From Earliella scabrosa (taxonomy: Eukaryota; Basidiomycota; Agaricomycetes; Polyporales; Polyporaceae): a DNA stretch of 64,000 nucleotides. Made by a program: the position numbers and the translations under genes. Positions 11,534 to 24,285 of the stretch are shown one piece after another (position 1 is the stretch's first letter; each line of letters begins with the position of its first letter). Under the pieces are notes generated by a model that had not been told where the DNA came from, made no database searches, and saw only the letters and a list, made by a program, of their open reading frames with translations. The DNA lies in the NCBI GenBank assembly GCA_022605405.1, contig JABYQQ010000018.1, positions 248,001 to 312,000 of the forward strand, written 5' to 3'.

Positions 11534-12800
11534 TCAGTGGCAAATATGGCGACAGTTGGACGGAACATACGATCGTGTGCCCATCTGAATGTCAGTTGCC
11601 TGATTGGTGGGCCAGGCCTTCGCTTCTGCTGACCGAGGCTTGATGCTGCATCGACAATCGACAGGGCAGCTGGCACTGCAAACACCCATGATGTGAGCAA
11701 ACGATAAAAACAGGATAGAGCACGCACGACACAAGTCCGTCTGTTGCCTCCGGAACGATCACAATCGGTCGTCCATTCGCATCGAGAGGCGGAGAAATGT
11801 CAACGACGTGCAGGACTGAGGCTAGGTTGATGAACAGTGATGCCATCGCGAAGTGCCTCCCGGGGCATATCCTACGCATACGTACAAGACGCTCTCACCC
11901 TCTCGCTAGGAATAGCAGAACGCGCAACACGCACCTCCTCCCGAAGCCGAAGATGTAGCGTCTCTCACATCCGAATCTAGCTCACCGTTCTGGATGAAGC
12001 GCTCGGGCCTGTTGAACTCATCTGGTTGGTCATACACATCGCACGCCCTATCAAGCGCCAACGTGTCAGTCGCCACCTCGATAGCAGTATCAAGACCACT
12101 CGTTGGCGTACCAGATCTTTCGAAGCAAACTCGTGTCCTGTGGAATGAAGTGACCGCCAAGTTCGTCGTCGGTCATGTGCGGGACACAGAAGGGACTATG
12201 GTATGCCACCGCATCGCCTCCTTGAGTAGCGCGTTCACACATTGAGGACTAGTCAAAAAACTCGGGAAGACGAGCAGAGCCAACGATGGCGTCCTGCGGC
12301 TTCACCGCATTTGGATGCAGCGACAAGGCGTGAAACGCTCCCTGCATCACTGATCTGGCCAATGTACCTGTCATTTTCGTCTTCGATATCGATGCCGTAG
12401 ACTAGCTTCATCATTGTGGACGAGAAGGAGTAAGTTGAGAGGAGTCCCGGAGAAGCCTTTGTAGGAACTTCCGTGTCGAAGCAAGTTGAATCGGTTATCC
12501 ACGATTGCCCGTAAAGTGTTGCGAGAACGCCCGCTTATGTTGTCTCCATAGATCTCCGTAGGCGAGCATAGTCCAGTTAGAATCACCTTGGCATCTGCGA
12601 TACTTGAGTTGTGACCCTCGCGGAAATGGCAATACCTTACAAGTCAATTTGCGCACTCTGTCTGCGGTCAGATGTGTTCGCAGCGCCCTGGTCGAGGGAT
12701 TGGAAGATGATGTTGGAGCTGTTCAGAACCACGATGCGTCGGCCGAGCACATTGAAATAGATCAGCAGTGTGCTGTCAGCCTGAACCTATTAGTTCACTA
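11534..12800 (-). pseudogene. Cytochrome P450 unit 5, decayed copy
   Basis: Pieces of the family plan appear in order but are heavily broken. Exon 2 survives as FNVLGRRIVVLNSSNIIF followed by SLDQGAANTSDRRQ and a GT donor. The C-helix piece AYGDLWRQHKRAFSQHF ends in an in-frame TAA soon after. MMKLVYGIDIEDENDRYI marks exon 4, but most of exons 4-6 is deleted. Fragments of the K-helix/meander (AMRWHTIVP, GGHFIPQD) follow. NRPERFIQNGELD then shifts frame before the haem loop. ICPGRHFAMASLFINLASV is intact, and the final PVDCRCSIKPRS lacks the normal stop. No exon 1 is found. It is a clear pseudogene and the oldest-looking one in the array. Confidence 0.8.
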
Positions 12801-13191
12801 GCCGCTCACTAACGGTCCAGGCGGACACAACTGATGTTGCAGTACTGCACCAATCAATATAAACTCTGCGTACAGCTATAGATTGAATGTCTCAGATGTG
12901 CACCGACTCGGAGGAGAGGCCTGAGATGTTCGGGTTTGCTACTAACTTACTAGATCAATTTTCTTGAAGTGGTGTGGCTGAAGCGCCCATTCCATGAAGT
13001 TCACACGGTCATCATTATAAAAGTGAGCTACTAGCAAGTTGAAGTTGCATAACTACTATTCCTCCTCGTGTCGGACCTGTCACTTTGTATGTATATCGTG
13101 ACTTCACACTGTCAGGCCTCCTATGTCCTTCGGTCAATGAAATATAACATGTTTCGCGGATCTTTCACGGTCTTTCTGCATCTTCGGCCTC
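12801..13191. other. Gene-free gap between P450 units 5 and 6
   Basis: AT-richer sequence with no open frame resembling the missing first exon of unit 5, and no other feature that I can support. Confidence 0.5.
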
Positions 13192-15289
13192 TCAAACAGA
13201 GGAGGATAGAACCGTTCCTCCAGCGCACGCACGGATCATTGCCTCTGCATGGAGAGATCGAGGCTTGATCGTGCAGCGACAATCCTCTGGATACCTATTC
13301 CGCGAGATGGGGCATCAGCACGACGCCGTCTACACGGCAGCACTGACTCACGAAAGCAAACCGTCAGTGGCACGGGGGATGATCTTGATGGGTCGCCCCT
13401 CCTCGTCGAGCGGGGGTGTTATCTGGAAGACGTGGATAACAGAGGCCAGGTTTAAAAGCAGGGCTGTCTCTGCAAAGTGCCGACCGGGGCAGATCCTAGC
13501 GCAACGAGTTCGGTCAGAAACAGCACGACTTAGGTGCGAGGCAAGCATTCACCTCCTTCCGAAACCAAATATGTATTGAGCAGGATCACGTAGGTTCGCG
13601 TCGATCCTTCCATCCTTGATGAACCGGTCTGGATTAAACTCGTCAGGGTTCTCGTACACCGCCGGATCGTGCATGCAGGCCCTGAGCGTGGTAGGATACA
13701 GCATGAATTGAGTGGAAGAATATCGCATGCGACTGGACGCACCAAATGTTCGCCAGGACCATGGTACCTCTGGGGATGAAATAGCCCTGAAGTTCATCGT
13801 CGTCGATGGTGCCGTGTGGAAGGCCCAGAGGGACGACGTTGTGCCAGCGCATGACCTCCTTGACCAATGCGTGTAGATATACGAGGGATTCAAAGTCGGA
13901 GAACTCGGGCATGCGGTCAGCACCAACTACTGCATCCAACTCAGCTTGAGCCTTCTGGAGGACTTCGGGAAAAACCGAGAGCGCCAAGAATGCCGACTGG
14001 GTGAGTGAAAACGTCTGCCATATATGCGTGTAAGCCACTGCGAAGTGATTTATTGCGCATGCTCACCGTATCAGATCCGGCTGGTGAAGATCGACAGACA
14101 ATGAGTGCGCGTCCGCCAAACGAGATGGTATCGGCTAACCTTCAAAGGCTACCAACCCTACATTCTTCGCGATCTCATCCTTCTCCTCCTGCGAGAACTC
14201 GCCAGAATCATTCGATGCGATGCGTCCTGTGACAGAGCTAGTCGCTTCGTTCTCCTGCGCGAGTCTACGTCAAAGAGGCATCGTTGACCACACGCCGGTA
14301 CAGATCTCAACTTACCATGCTCCGCTTCATGTGGTTGAAGGGCTGTGTCCGCAGACTTTCGGCAGCAGCTCTCCAGCCAGCGAACTTGGTCTGGAAGCCG
14401 GCGCCTGGGACCCATGCTGGGACGTGCTTGAGGAAGGGGAGATATTCGACGAAGAACTTTCCAGGAGCGATGCCTTCTGAGACGGCCTCTGCTCCCTGTT
14501 CGACCATCGTGAGGTAGGGATCGCCCTCGTCAGCAACCTCGATGTTGTATAGAATCTTCATCAATGTTGCGGAGAACGAGCTGCGCCGATGTGAATATCT
14601 CTTGTCACGTGCAAGCGGAAGTAGCAGCGTACTAGCGGATGTGTTCCTTCAAGCGTGCAGGATCTTGAAGAAGCTTGAAGAGAAACTTGTGTGCCATCAC
14701 TCGCTGCGCTTGCTGGTATCGCAAAATAGCGTTCTGGGTGAACTGCTGCCAGAACGCCCGGCGGTGATGCCTCCATCTCGGACCGTACGCCTGAAATCCG
14801 AAGTTGGTGTCCAAACCCGCGCTGAGTCCAGTCACGATGGCATCAGTACAATCAGTACATGCTTGTCTCGAAGCCATGAGAGTATCACTCACAGCTCAAA
14901 TGCCGCCGTGATGCGGCGGTCAGAAGTGTTTGCTGACCGCTTGTCTAGCAACTCGAAGATGACCTCGGGAGTATCGAGGACGACAATTGATTGTCCAAGG
15001 GCTCGGAAGTATAGTATAGGGCCTGCACAAGCATTCAGCGGACAGAAATGAAGACAAGACTCAGCGATATCTCACCGTACTTGGCTGACAATTCATGATA
15101 AGTGATCCATGGCTTGTATTTCGGGATGTTGAACACATTTCCGAGAAGAGGAAGGGGTGCTGGACCGGGAGGAAGGGAACGCCCTCGTGTACGGGACCTC
15201 CATCCTACGGCAGAGCGTATATAGGTGAGGACCAGGAGTGACAATAAGAATGCTGGGGCGATGGTGATGAGATGGGAAGATGAATACAT
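13192..15289 (-). CDS. Cytochrome P450, unit 6 of the array
   Basis: Full-length family member. Start at 15289 (MYSSSHLITIAP...), a hydrophobic anchor, then WRSRTRGRSLPPGPAPLP. Later exons give GPILYFRALGQSIVVLD, GLDTNFGFQAYGPRWRHHRR, SATLMKILYNIEVADEGD, an AGSDT I-helix on its own mini-exon, KEVMRWHNVVP (ExxR), FNPDRF in place of the usual FRPERF, FGFGRR/ICPGRHFAETALL and [13 protein letters not shown]. The tail is extended (GGTVLSSSV) with stop at 13192. All exons are open with GT-AG splice sites. It is closest in exon 3 and exon 6 to unit 8, suggesting that the two are recent duplicates. It is predicted to be an active ER monooxygenase of unknown substrate. Confidence 0.88.
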
Positions 15290-15355
15290 GTCTTGTGAGA
15301 GTGCTGTTGAGAGATGGCGCGACGAATGAGACGAGTGGGCGAGGATAGCCGACGG

Positions 15356-15362
15356 TTTATAT
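15356..15362 (-). promoter_or_regulatory. TATA-like box of P450 unit 6
   Basis: Minus-strand ATATAAA about 67 nt upstream of the start at 15289. Confidence 0.5.
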
Positions 15363-16706
15363 CGACGAGACGAGCGCGTATGGGATTGCTTCACGAAGTG
15401 TGGCCGAAATCGTTCGGGGCCTCATTGTGGATATGGAGGAAGCTTGACCATCGAATGTGAGCGATGCAAGCGTTCACAGACGGAGGTCCGACCACAACGA
15501 ACCGCTGAGCGGATTATAGCGGTGAACGTAGAGTCTTCTAAGCAAGGTGCTAGTGTCGTCTGTTTCTGCCGCTCGAGATGCAGAGCGTTAGGCACCCGAA
15601 ACGTTATCCCAACAGACCTATGCCGCTGGAGAGGAAGGAAGGGCGTCAGGCAGCCGAAACGTTCTATCAATAGAACTATGCGCGCACGACATCACAGATG
15701 TAACCCCCCATCGCTGTCCTCCGTAATCTTTGCAAGAGGGAGACAAGACTTACGCAGTACCGTCTCTCAGGCTGCTGCTTAATACCGGTGCTTGGGACTC
15801 CACTTGGGGGGGAGAAGCGGAGCACTGTACATGACAATATTCTAGCGGCTGGATGCATAGCGCTCTCGATCGTTAGGCGGGCCCTGGCCCCTGGTGGAAG
15901 GCGAGCTTAACATCACCCGTCCGCTCATCGTAGCTGGGACAAAATTTGCTGCCGCCTTCCCCCCCTCACTGAGCGCTGTCAAGGCGGAGCCTGATGATTC
16001 ACCTGAGCTATAAGGTACAAACACCTCGTGAATACTCCACTCACCTGACCAGTCCAGCGCGCATGAGCAAGTTCCTCGGTTATCAGGTTTGCGCGAGAGA
16101 GTCAAGGTGACTACGGTGATGGTAACAGTCTGACCATAGTCAAGGTTCCGTCGGCGACTGGGTATGAGCTTCTGCATCAGTGAACACATTGTATGCGCTT
16201 CCTCGAGTAGGAGTAGTCAGTACTGGCGCGGTTGAGTGACTCGGAGGGTTGACGAACCTGGTGCAAGATTGCTACCTAGTATTGATTGTTTGGACTACGC
16301 CACAAATTCGATTGTCAGCCAGTCATCATCGCGATGAGTCAGTATGTAGCAGTCAGGGTGAAGGCACGCTACCGGCTATAAGAGTGACATTGATACAATG
16401 CTGAGGAACAACAACTTCCGTCTTGTATGGTCGAGTTGATGCAGTTTTGGCAACTTAGACGCCGGCGTTCCGCTCTCTCTCCACGGGCGTCTAGGCACTG
16501 AGCACAGGAACGTCACCGTCGTCTACTAGACGATCAGTGACCTACTACTACTACTCCTACTGACATCGAATATGTGCATGCATATCAGAATATAGTCATA
16601 CTGCATAAGTACTATTACAGGCTCCTGACAACATGGTGAGCATGCCAACCATACACCGCCGATTGTCAGAACTTGAAGAACTCACGCCATGTAGTCGTCC
16701 CCCGCA
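15363..16706. other. Intergenic region between P450 units 6 and 7
   Basis: No supported gene. A short (CTA)n-type microsatellite lies at about 16541-16560. The open frames near 15422-16189 overlap on both strands and have no recognisable domain. Confidence 0.5.
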
Positions 16707-18784
16707 TTATGAATTCTGCGCGAGGATCAAGGCCTCTGCGCGTTCAGACCGTGCCTTGATAGTGCACCGACAGTCGACCGGATACCTGACAATCAGTCAA
16801 CATCCCAATTCAGAACAGCGTCTTAACTTCATGCACTCACGACAAGAGCCCCTCTGTCGTATCAGGGACTATTGTTATCATTTTTCCCTCCTTATCGACG
16901 GGAGGGGAGATATCGAAGACATGGAGGACAGAAGCGAAGGTGATGAACATCGACGTCTCGGCAAAGTGCCGCCCAGGGCAGATCCTACGTATCCGGCCGA
17001 CGTTACTCACACCAGACAAACGCAGAGAGATATCTAGAACATACCTCCTCCCGAAGCCAAAGATATAATCAGCAGGATCTCTCACACTTGGATCCAGCCG
17101 GCCGTCCCGGATGAAGCGCTCTGGTCTAAATTCGTCTGGACTGTCGTAAACCTGCGGGTCATGCATGCACGCCCTAAGTTGAGACCACGAGGAACTGTCA
17201 AATTGAATTTAATATCCAAGAGGGCTTCTCACATACCAGATATTCGCGAACACGGTCGTTCCAGCCGGGATGAAATACCCATTGAGCTCATCGTCGGCCA
17301 TGGTCATATGCGGAACACAGAGCGGGACCACCGTGTGCCACCGCATCGCCTCTTTGATGAGCGCGTTCACGTAGACAAGTGAATCCTGGTCTTGGAAGTC
17401 CGGAAGACGAGTCGGGCCAACGACAGCATCTAGTTCCGCTTGCGCCTTCTTCACTACGCTGGGATTCAGTGACAGTGCGAGAAATGCCCCTTGTAAAACA
17501 GCGAAGACCTAGTGACCGTGCAATACGTGAGACTTGCTGTATCATCCGGTTCGAATCACACGCACCGTATCGGAGCCAGCTGAGAGCGTGCAGGGACGTG
17601 AGTGACATTCAGTACCTCCTACTAGTAGTACATACCCAACGGCACTTACCAAGCAGGCTGACCAGAGCGACATTCTTGGCTGTGAATTCATGCTCCTCGG
17701 GCGACGAGGTTGTCAAGAAAGAGCTGGTGAGAATGCTGCTGACGAGACAGTCCGCGCCCTCCGTGTCCTAACGGGTTAATTAGTCAGGGGTATAACACAA
17801 GGGCACACACATGAGCACGTACCAGAGCTTTCTTCGTCTTCTCGTACGCGTGATCTCTCATGGTCTCCACATCCCTCAGCCATTCAGCGAGCTGCTTCCG
17901 GAATCCTGCACCGGGAAGCCACGGTGGAACGTGTCGCAAGAAGGGGAAAAGTTCGACCAGGTATCTGCCGGGTGTCAGGCCATCTCCCGCCGCAATTGCG
18001 GCATCGATCGTCGAGATAAGTGGGTCCTCTTCGTCAGCCATGTCGATGTCATAGACTAGCTTCACCATCGTCGCAGAGAACGTACTATGATAGTGTATCG
18101 CCGTCAACCTAGAAGGCGGCATCGTGTACGAGCTGAAAAGACTCACAAGCGTATCACTCTCCGGAGATCGGATGGTTCCCGGAGAAGTCGCAGAAGAAAC
18201 TTGTTGGTTGAGGCGCGCTGGACCCCTTCGTACTGACCGATCGCACGAGGAGTGAAGTGCTGCCAAAACGCCCTCCTGTGCCGTCTCCATTTCTCCCCAT
18301 ATGGGAAGAGTACCCAAACGGATTCACCCTGACACCTGCGCATGGTTCGTGTTATGCATTCAGCGGCCCAAACTCACGAAGTACTCACATATCAATTATG
18401 GCTGTTTGCTTCCTATCCGATGTGTTGGAAGCTCGCCTGTCCAAGAACTCGAATATGACGTCCGGGCTGTTGAGGATCAGTACATGATTGCCGAATGAAT
18501 TGAGGTAGAGGATGTTGCCTGTCGCTCGCTTCAGTGGGATTGCGAGGCGATTGACAGAGGTTACACGTACCATATTGCGCAGAAAGGTCTCGATAGGCAG
18601 TCCATTGCTTGCCGCCTGGGGTATTGAACAGGTTACCGACCACGGGGAGACGTGGAGGTCCTGGCGGCAGAGGCCGGCCTCGAGAGCGGGATCTCCAGTC
18701 GATGACTGTGTGAACATATCGTAGAATGAGAAGGAGCAATAGAGATACCAATGCAGCAGCTATCAATGGTATCGCGTGCTCCAT
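16707..18784 (-). CDS. Cytochrome P450, unit 7 of the array
   Basis: Full-length family member beginning MEHAIPLIAAALVSLLLLLI at 18784, then [18 protein letters not shown]. Later exons encode GNILYLNSFGNHVLILNS, YGEKWRRHRRAFWQHF, FSATMVKLVYDIDMADEED, AGSDT, KEAMRWHTVVP, FRPERF, FGFGRR/ICPGRHFAETSM and YPVDCRCTIKARSERAEALI, stop TAA at 16707. Exon 3 is unusual at its start: where other copies have (G)SDLNxGFxPYG it reads GESVWVLFPYG. Exon 5 has the uncommon ending AKNVALVSLLG where the others have KNVGAVAFEG. Both lie in the substrate-access half of the protein, so specificity may have shifted. Frames are open throughout and it is probably functional. Confidence 0.86.
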
Positions 18785-18838
18785 GTGAACAAAATCGTAC
18801 CCTAGGGTCTTGTGGGCTTAGATGCTACCCTGCTCGAA

Positions 18839-18844
18839 CTTATA
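18839..18844 (-). promoter_or_regulatory. TATA-like box of P450 unit 7
   Basis: Minus-strand TATAAG about 55 nt upstream of the start at 18784, at the same spacing as in the other units. Confidence 0.45.
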
Positions 18845-19811
18845 GTTGAGCCGGCGCCAATGTGAATGCGGTCTGCCGTGAGAGAGAGCTAGAATATTGC
18901 ACTGGGGGACTGAGAGGTGCCGAAGTGAGCCGTGTGCAAAACGATAGCTGCCCTGCATAGGAGAGGATAATGGCAACACCGGTATGAAGCACCGCTCACC
19001 TGAGTGAGGTACGTGTCAGCAAGAAGTAGGAGACAACTGCTTCGGAGCAACACGGGACGTTCTCACCTAGACTGCTTCCGACTGGTTTCTGTGGTCGTGA
19101 CTGAGGTAGCCACATGCTCCGAAGAGAATTACGAAATCTGACTTCAACTCTGGCAGCGCTCAGGGACTAGGTTCGTACCCTCGCCATATCGCAGCAGTCC
19201 CATGAGCGGCGTTGAGGGGCGTAGAAGCCCGTCCCGACGGAAGCAGGGTGAAGGAAGATAGCGTGTCACTATTTCCAGTCATTAACGTTCAGCCAAAACA
19301 AAGGTATCGTCTTGGATGTCACGAACCAAGCCAGGTGATGCTGTAAGTCTCCTACTGTCCTCTTGTCCCGCCCCGCCTTCTGAATGATGTCGCAATCCCT
19401 GTCACGTATGGCCATCCTTGGAGCACTAGTCGGAATGAGGACTTTGGATGTGCGCACCAGATATAAGTTAAGCACGACTCTCCGCATAATCGGTTAGAAT
19501 TGGTGAGCGGCGTAGACGGCTTTGAATATCAGTACAAGACAGTCAGGAAAACGCTAAGGCGGCGATACTACCTTGAGACTGTGTCGTAACAACATGATTC
19601 ACGAAGCGTCTCAGCGATGGCTAAGCAGGAACTCTCTGTTGAGCTTTGAAGAGAGAAGCAGGGATGTGGCGTGATAGACGTTCACAAATGGAGCACGAAG
19701 CACGATCGCACTCCTTCACGAGAGCACATTGCAATATCAGCGCCAGGAAGTACTCTAGGAACCGGGCTGTGCCGTGGCCCACCGGTTTCTTCGCACGGCA
19801 TGGATCTCCAT
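18845..19811. other. Intergenic region between P450 units 7 and 8
   Basis: No supported gene. The longest frames (19269-19487 minus, 19646-19888 plus) show no domain, and the second runs into the 3' end of unit 8. Confidence 0.5.
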
Positions 19812-21909
19812 TCAGCGTTGCTCCTCGTGGTCAGCCGCACTCGCATGAGAGACTACGAGTGCCTCCGCAACTACAGAGCGCGGCCTGATTGTGCAACGGC
19901 AATCCTCTTGGTACCTGCGTCATATCTGTTAGAACCGACCCGATGGCACTGGGAGGAGCGCTCCAGATACCCACGAGAGGATTCCGTCGGTTGCATTAGG
20001 GATGACCTTGATAGGCCGACCCTGTTCATCCGTCGGCGGAGTGATATCGAAGAGGTGGATAACCGATGCCAGTGTGAACAACAACGCAGTATGAGCGAAG
20101 TGTCGCCCGGGGCAAATCCTGTTCGCGCGTCAAGGATGCTGGTCAACAGACGTTGCTGGCTCAAGATCAGTGGGGACGTTACCTCCGTCCGAACCCAAAG
20201 ATGTAGTCCGCGGGGTCGCGCACATTTGGGTCGAGCTTGCCGTCCTTAATGAACCGGTCCGGATAGAAGTCGTCGGGATTCTCGTACATTTCCGGATCGT
20301 GCATACATGCCCTGAAGACGGAGAGTTTAGGGAGCTCTCGCTACGCATACGATGTAACGCACCAAATATTCGGCATGATGACAGTTCCCGCCGGGACGAA
20401 GAACCCATGTAGCTCGTCGTCATCGAGGGTGGCGTGTGGGATGCAAAGAGGGACGGTATTATGCCAACGCATGGCCTCTTTCGTCACCGCTTGCAGGTAA
20501 ACGAGCGACTGGAGGTCGGAGAATTCGAGCATGCGCTGGAACCCGACAACGGCATCGAGCTCCGCTTGTGCCTTCTTCATCACATCGGGAGAGAGCGAAA
20601 GCGCGACAAAGGTTGCTTGCAGAATAGAGAACGTCTACAGGGACCGTAAGCCGATGGTGAACGCGAGAGCACCAGTAGCATGCGTACTGTGTCGGATCCG
20701 GCTGGGTGACGCAATGAGACATATGAACTTCGTAACCGGCAGTACCCGGCGGAAGAACGGCAAGCTTACCTTCGAAGGTCACAAGGCCCACATTCTTGGC
20801 AAGTTCTTCTCTCTCCTCCACAGTGAACCCTCCGGTATTATGACTGGAGGCAATACGGCCCGTAATAGAGCGGACCTCGCCCTTCTCCTAGTACGGGAAT
20901 GATTGAGCGACTGGAATAGAAGAAAGCTGGACAGAGGCTAACTCACCATGCTTCGCTTCACCAGCTCAAACGGTTCGCATCGCATCAACTCTGCAGCCTC
21001 CCTCCATCCAGCGAGCAGAGCCTGGAAGCCCGCCCCGGGAACCCACGCAGGGACATGCCGGAGAAATGGGAAGAACTCGACGAGGAACTTGCCGGGTACG
21101 ACACCTTGGGCGACGCTCTCGAGAACATCTTCAACTAGCGCAATACGCTGATCGTTCTCATCGGCGGCGTCGATATCGTAAAGGATTTTGAGCAATGTAG
21201 CGGAAAACGAGCTGCGGAAGTCATTGTTATGATCATGACGGGCGCATAGTTTCTGCACGTACTAGCGGATGTGTTCTGAAAACCTTGACGGGTCTTGAAT
21301 TAATTTGAACAAGAACTTGTGTGTATTCGCTCGCTGCACTGGCTGGTACTGAATGATTGCCCGCTGGGTGAAGTGCTGCCAGAATGCCCGCCTGTGCTGC
21401 CTCCACCTTGTACCATACGCCTGGAACCCGAAATTTGTATCGGTCCCGATGCTACCGTTGCACCAGGTTGTCATCTTGAGTAGCCTACGCGCGAAGGGAG
21501 TACTCACAGCTCCGTGGTGGCGGTAATCTTACGGTCTGAGGTGTTCGCGGACCGCTTGTCGAGGTACTCGAAGATCACGTCCGGGCTGTTGAGCACCACA
21601 ATTGATTGTCCCAATACCCTGATATGGACTATACTACCTATATAATAAGGGTTAAGCGGTTGCCGTCATGAGAGTAATAGGGCTAAGGAACGTACCGTAT
21701 CGTGCGCTCAAGTCCTTATAGGATATCCAAGGCTTGAACTTTGGGGCATTGAGTAGGTTCCCCAGTAGAGGAAGGCCCTTGGGACCGGGAGGCAGTGGCA
21801 GCCCCCGACTACGAGCCCGCCATTCCACGACTGAGCGGACGTAGATGGCAACGAAGAAAGAGACGAGGACTATGGGAGCAATTGGAATGAGACGACTGAC
21901 GAACTCCAT
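19812..21909 (-). CDS. Cytochrome P450, unit 8 of the array
   Basis: Full-length family member. Start at 21909 (MEFVSRLIPIAPIVLVSFFV), WRARSRGLPLPPGPKGLP, then GSIVHIRVLGQSIVVLNS, GTDTNFGFQAYGTRWRQHRR, FSATLLKILYDIDAADENDQ, AGSDT, KEAMRWHNTVP (ExxR), FYPDRF, FGFGRR/ICPGRHFAHTALL and the last exon YQEDCRCTIRPRS with a longer tail ending AADHEEQR, stop at 19812. A TATATC-like box sits about 50 nt upstream (21957-21962). It is most like unit 6, sharing the PDRF form and the TNFGFQAYG start of exon 3. It is predicted functional. It is divergently oriented to unit 9 across a 2.4 kb gap. Confidence 0.88.
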
Positions 21910-24285
21910 CTCTGAATGCAGTGTCAGAATGTAGATAGGAGTGGCACTAAGGGGAAGATATAGGTATGCAGCACGGAGGACTCGTGTTGGTCGCAGTTTG
22001 CTCGATGCATGGTCTATGTCACGGCGTACGTTCTATACGGGCTGTCACAAACATGGAAGCGCGGGGAGAAGGATACAATTGGAGCACTCGCACCTTGTGA
22101 TGAGAGGGAGAACTTCGTGCGCGGGTAGTGCGTGTGAGCCGCAGGCTATCCTAGTGGAGATTCGCGTCTACCATATGAAATTCTCCGTCAGCTCGAATGT
22201 GTTCGAATGTCCGTTGGTTGCAGGATGCAGCATGGTGGTTCGATAGCTGCGGCTTGAGAACCTGCAAGAATTCGGTCATAACGCTGCACGACACCGTTGA
22301 TGAGAACAGACTCACCGAGAACTGGCATCGTTATAAGTTACTTGGCAAGACCGCACGAGAATACAGCCCAAAATCAGACAGGACTAGTAGCCCGTCCGCA
22401 AGCCCTGCGACGTTGATTCAATGATCAGTACCCTTAGATCAAACGCTACTCACGCAAGGTTTTAGCTGGTGCACAATTAGCCGCAATCGTCGGAGTCGTC
22501 ACGGTTTTGAAATTGTAATTGGGGTCGGACAGTTATCGGCATCTTTCGGATACCGTGGACACTTCTGTCAATGAACGCTTGTAGTCGGAGAGCACATGTA
22601 GATATCATGAGTCCGACTCTCAGAACAGAACCGCGAGTGTGATGGTGAGAGACGTAGTACCGTGACGGTACGGACGCTGACAATCGCAACACAGAGTGAC
22701 GCGTCACACCGTCACACATACGCGCGCGCAACTGTACAGGTCCAACCTCCCTGCTCTAGCCTCTTGTATCCTCTCTCACAGTCAGCAACATGGATGAATC
22801 ACTCTAATGCCACTACCAAAGCTTAGGCTAGTAACGAGATTGACTAACTCGTAACTGCTCTACCAGTTTAGCGAAACCCAAGCAGCCGAGCTTGGGTAGG
22901 GAGCCGGAGCGACCATCCCGAGCGTCATGCGAGTGCGAGAGACGGAGAGGAGAGATACTGCGGGAGATCCAGTATCCAGGTTGGTGCGTGACGCAGCCTG
23001 CATGTTCCTCGTTAGTCTCACATCGTTGCGCGCGTGTATGCGTAGCTGATCTGAACGACTGCAAGGTCACGGTACGAGACCTCAATGACAACATCAAAGG
23101 TTACTGCGCGAGAAGCGGCATCGGGAGAAACAAATAGTAGCTCTAGGCGACGCAAGTCATCGGCCCTGCTACAAGGCATTGCAGAACCAGTGTCCGGCGT
23201 ACTTTGGTGTTCTGGAGGAGGCATACGGCAAACTGCTAGAGTTCGAGAGGCATCCGGAGGACGCAGCTGGGACGCAGGTACGTGAATGTGCTGTTATTCG
23301 ACATCCCCTGGCGCTACACCATTCATCAGACCCTCCTCTGTCCCTCTGTCAATGTGGGCAAATGCTCATCATGGTGGTTGCAGGCGCACAACCACATCCG
23401 CACCTCGAGCCTTCTCACCGACGAGCCCGTTCCATCAGTGTCACATAGGCTCGCCAGAGAAAGCGCCACACGAAGATGGCGACGTCGACAGGGCAGCTGA
23501 CCGCGCATTCACGTCATCCGAAGTCGAAGTCGTTAATCGCGCTCGTGGAGATGGTGGAGATGCGCTGCCCCCAACATCGGCAGAGGCACCAAGAGAGGAC
23601 GTTATGCCCGCACAACACAGTGCCGCATTCATCCCTGTTCTCTCCCTAGAGATGCTCGTGCCCCCCAAACTCCCAACACAAGAGCAGGCGAATGGAGGCA
23701 TTCCTTCGGAGTTGCGGAAGAGGTTCTGATGGAAGAAGAGTCCTTGGGGAACGAGTGAATGTACTCGTTCTTCTCGCCGATTCGCTAGTCAGCCTCCAAG
23801 TAAGTACTTGTACTTATGTGTCTGGTTGATGATGTAACAGGCGTGCCCTCTCTATCGTTGTTGTGGAATACTGTTTCCCCTATCGATCTTTGCGTCATCG
23901 AAGTCGCACCTTCGATGCCGCATAATCTGCACCTCATAACTCATCCAGTACCTCCGTACACGCTTAGGGCTTGTTCGCCCCAATCGTGGGTTCTTTCACT
24001 TTGCACTAGAGTACAACTGACAGCTGGTCAGGTCTAGATTTCGTCTACGACACAGCACCGGCAATCTGCTCGCCCCTGTTGTTCCCCGCAGAGCCACTGC
24101 GACTGCTTCGTGAGCATGCCGCGCGAACTAAGGCCACCTTCTCAGTCCCGATGCTCATGCTGGAGACATGGAGCCGCGCGGCGCATCGCGGCGTTATCTT
24201 TGGTCTATCGACAGCCTCACTCACCAAACGGACATAAATACGCTTTGTTGCAATCTACGCCAGTACCCAGCGCAACATCTTCCCC
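21910..24285. other. Long intergenic region between divergent P450 units 8 and 9
   Basis: About 2.4 kb without a gene that I can support. A 147-codon plus-strand frame (23286-23729) is Pro/Ala/Ser-rich, ends SELRKRF and has no recognisable domain or good start context. The region must hold the promoters of two divergently transcribed P450 genes. It is probably also where the array's orientation changed. Confidence 0.5.
24233..24240 (+). promoter_or_regulatory. TATA-like box of P450 unit 9
   Basis: CATAAATA about 50 nt before the ATG at 24286, matching the spacing in the other paralogues. Confidence 0.5.

Noticed and set aside
16541..16560. CTA-type repeat as a possible CRISPR or element end
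   Set aside because: It is a simple microsatellite with no spacers or inverted ends, and CRISPR is not expected in a fungus.
23286..23729. 147-codon plus-strand frame between P450 units 8 and 9
   Set aside because: Pro/Ala/Ser-rich with no domain, no splice partners and no promoter signal. It is mentioned only in the intergenic note.
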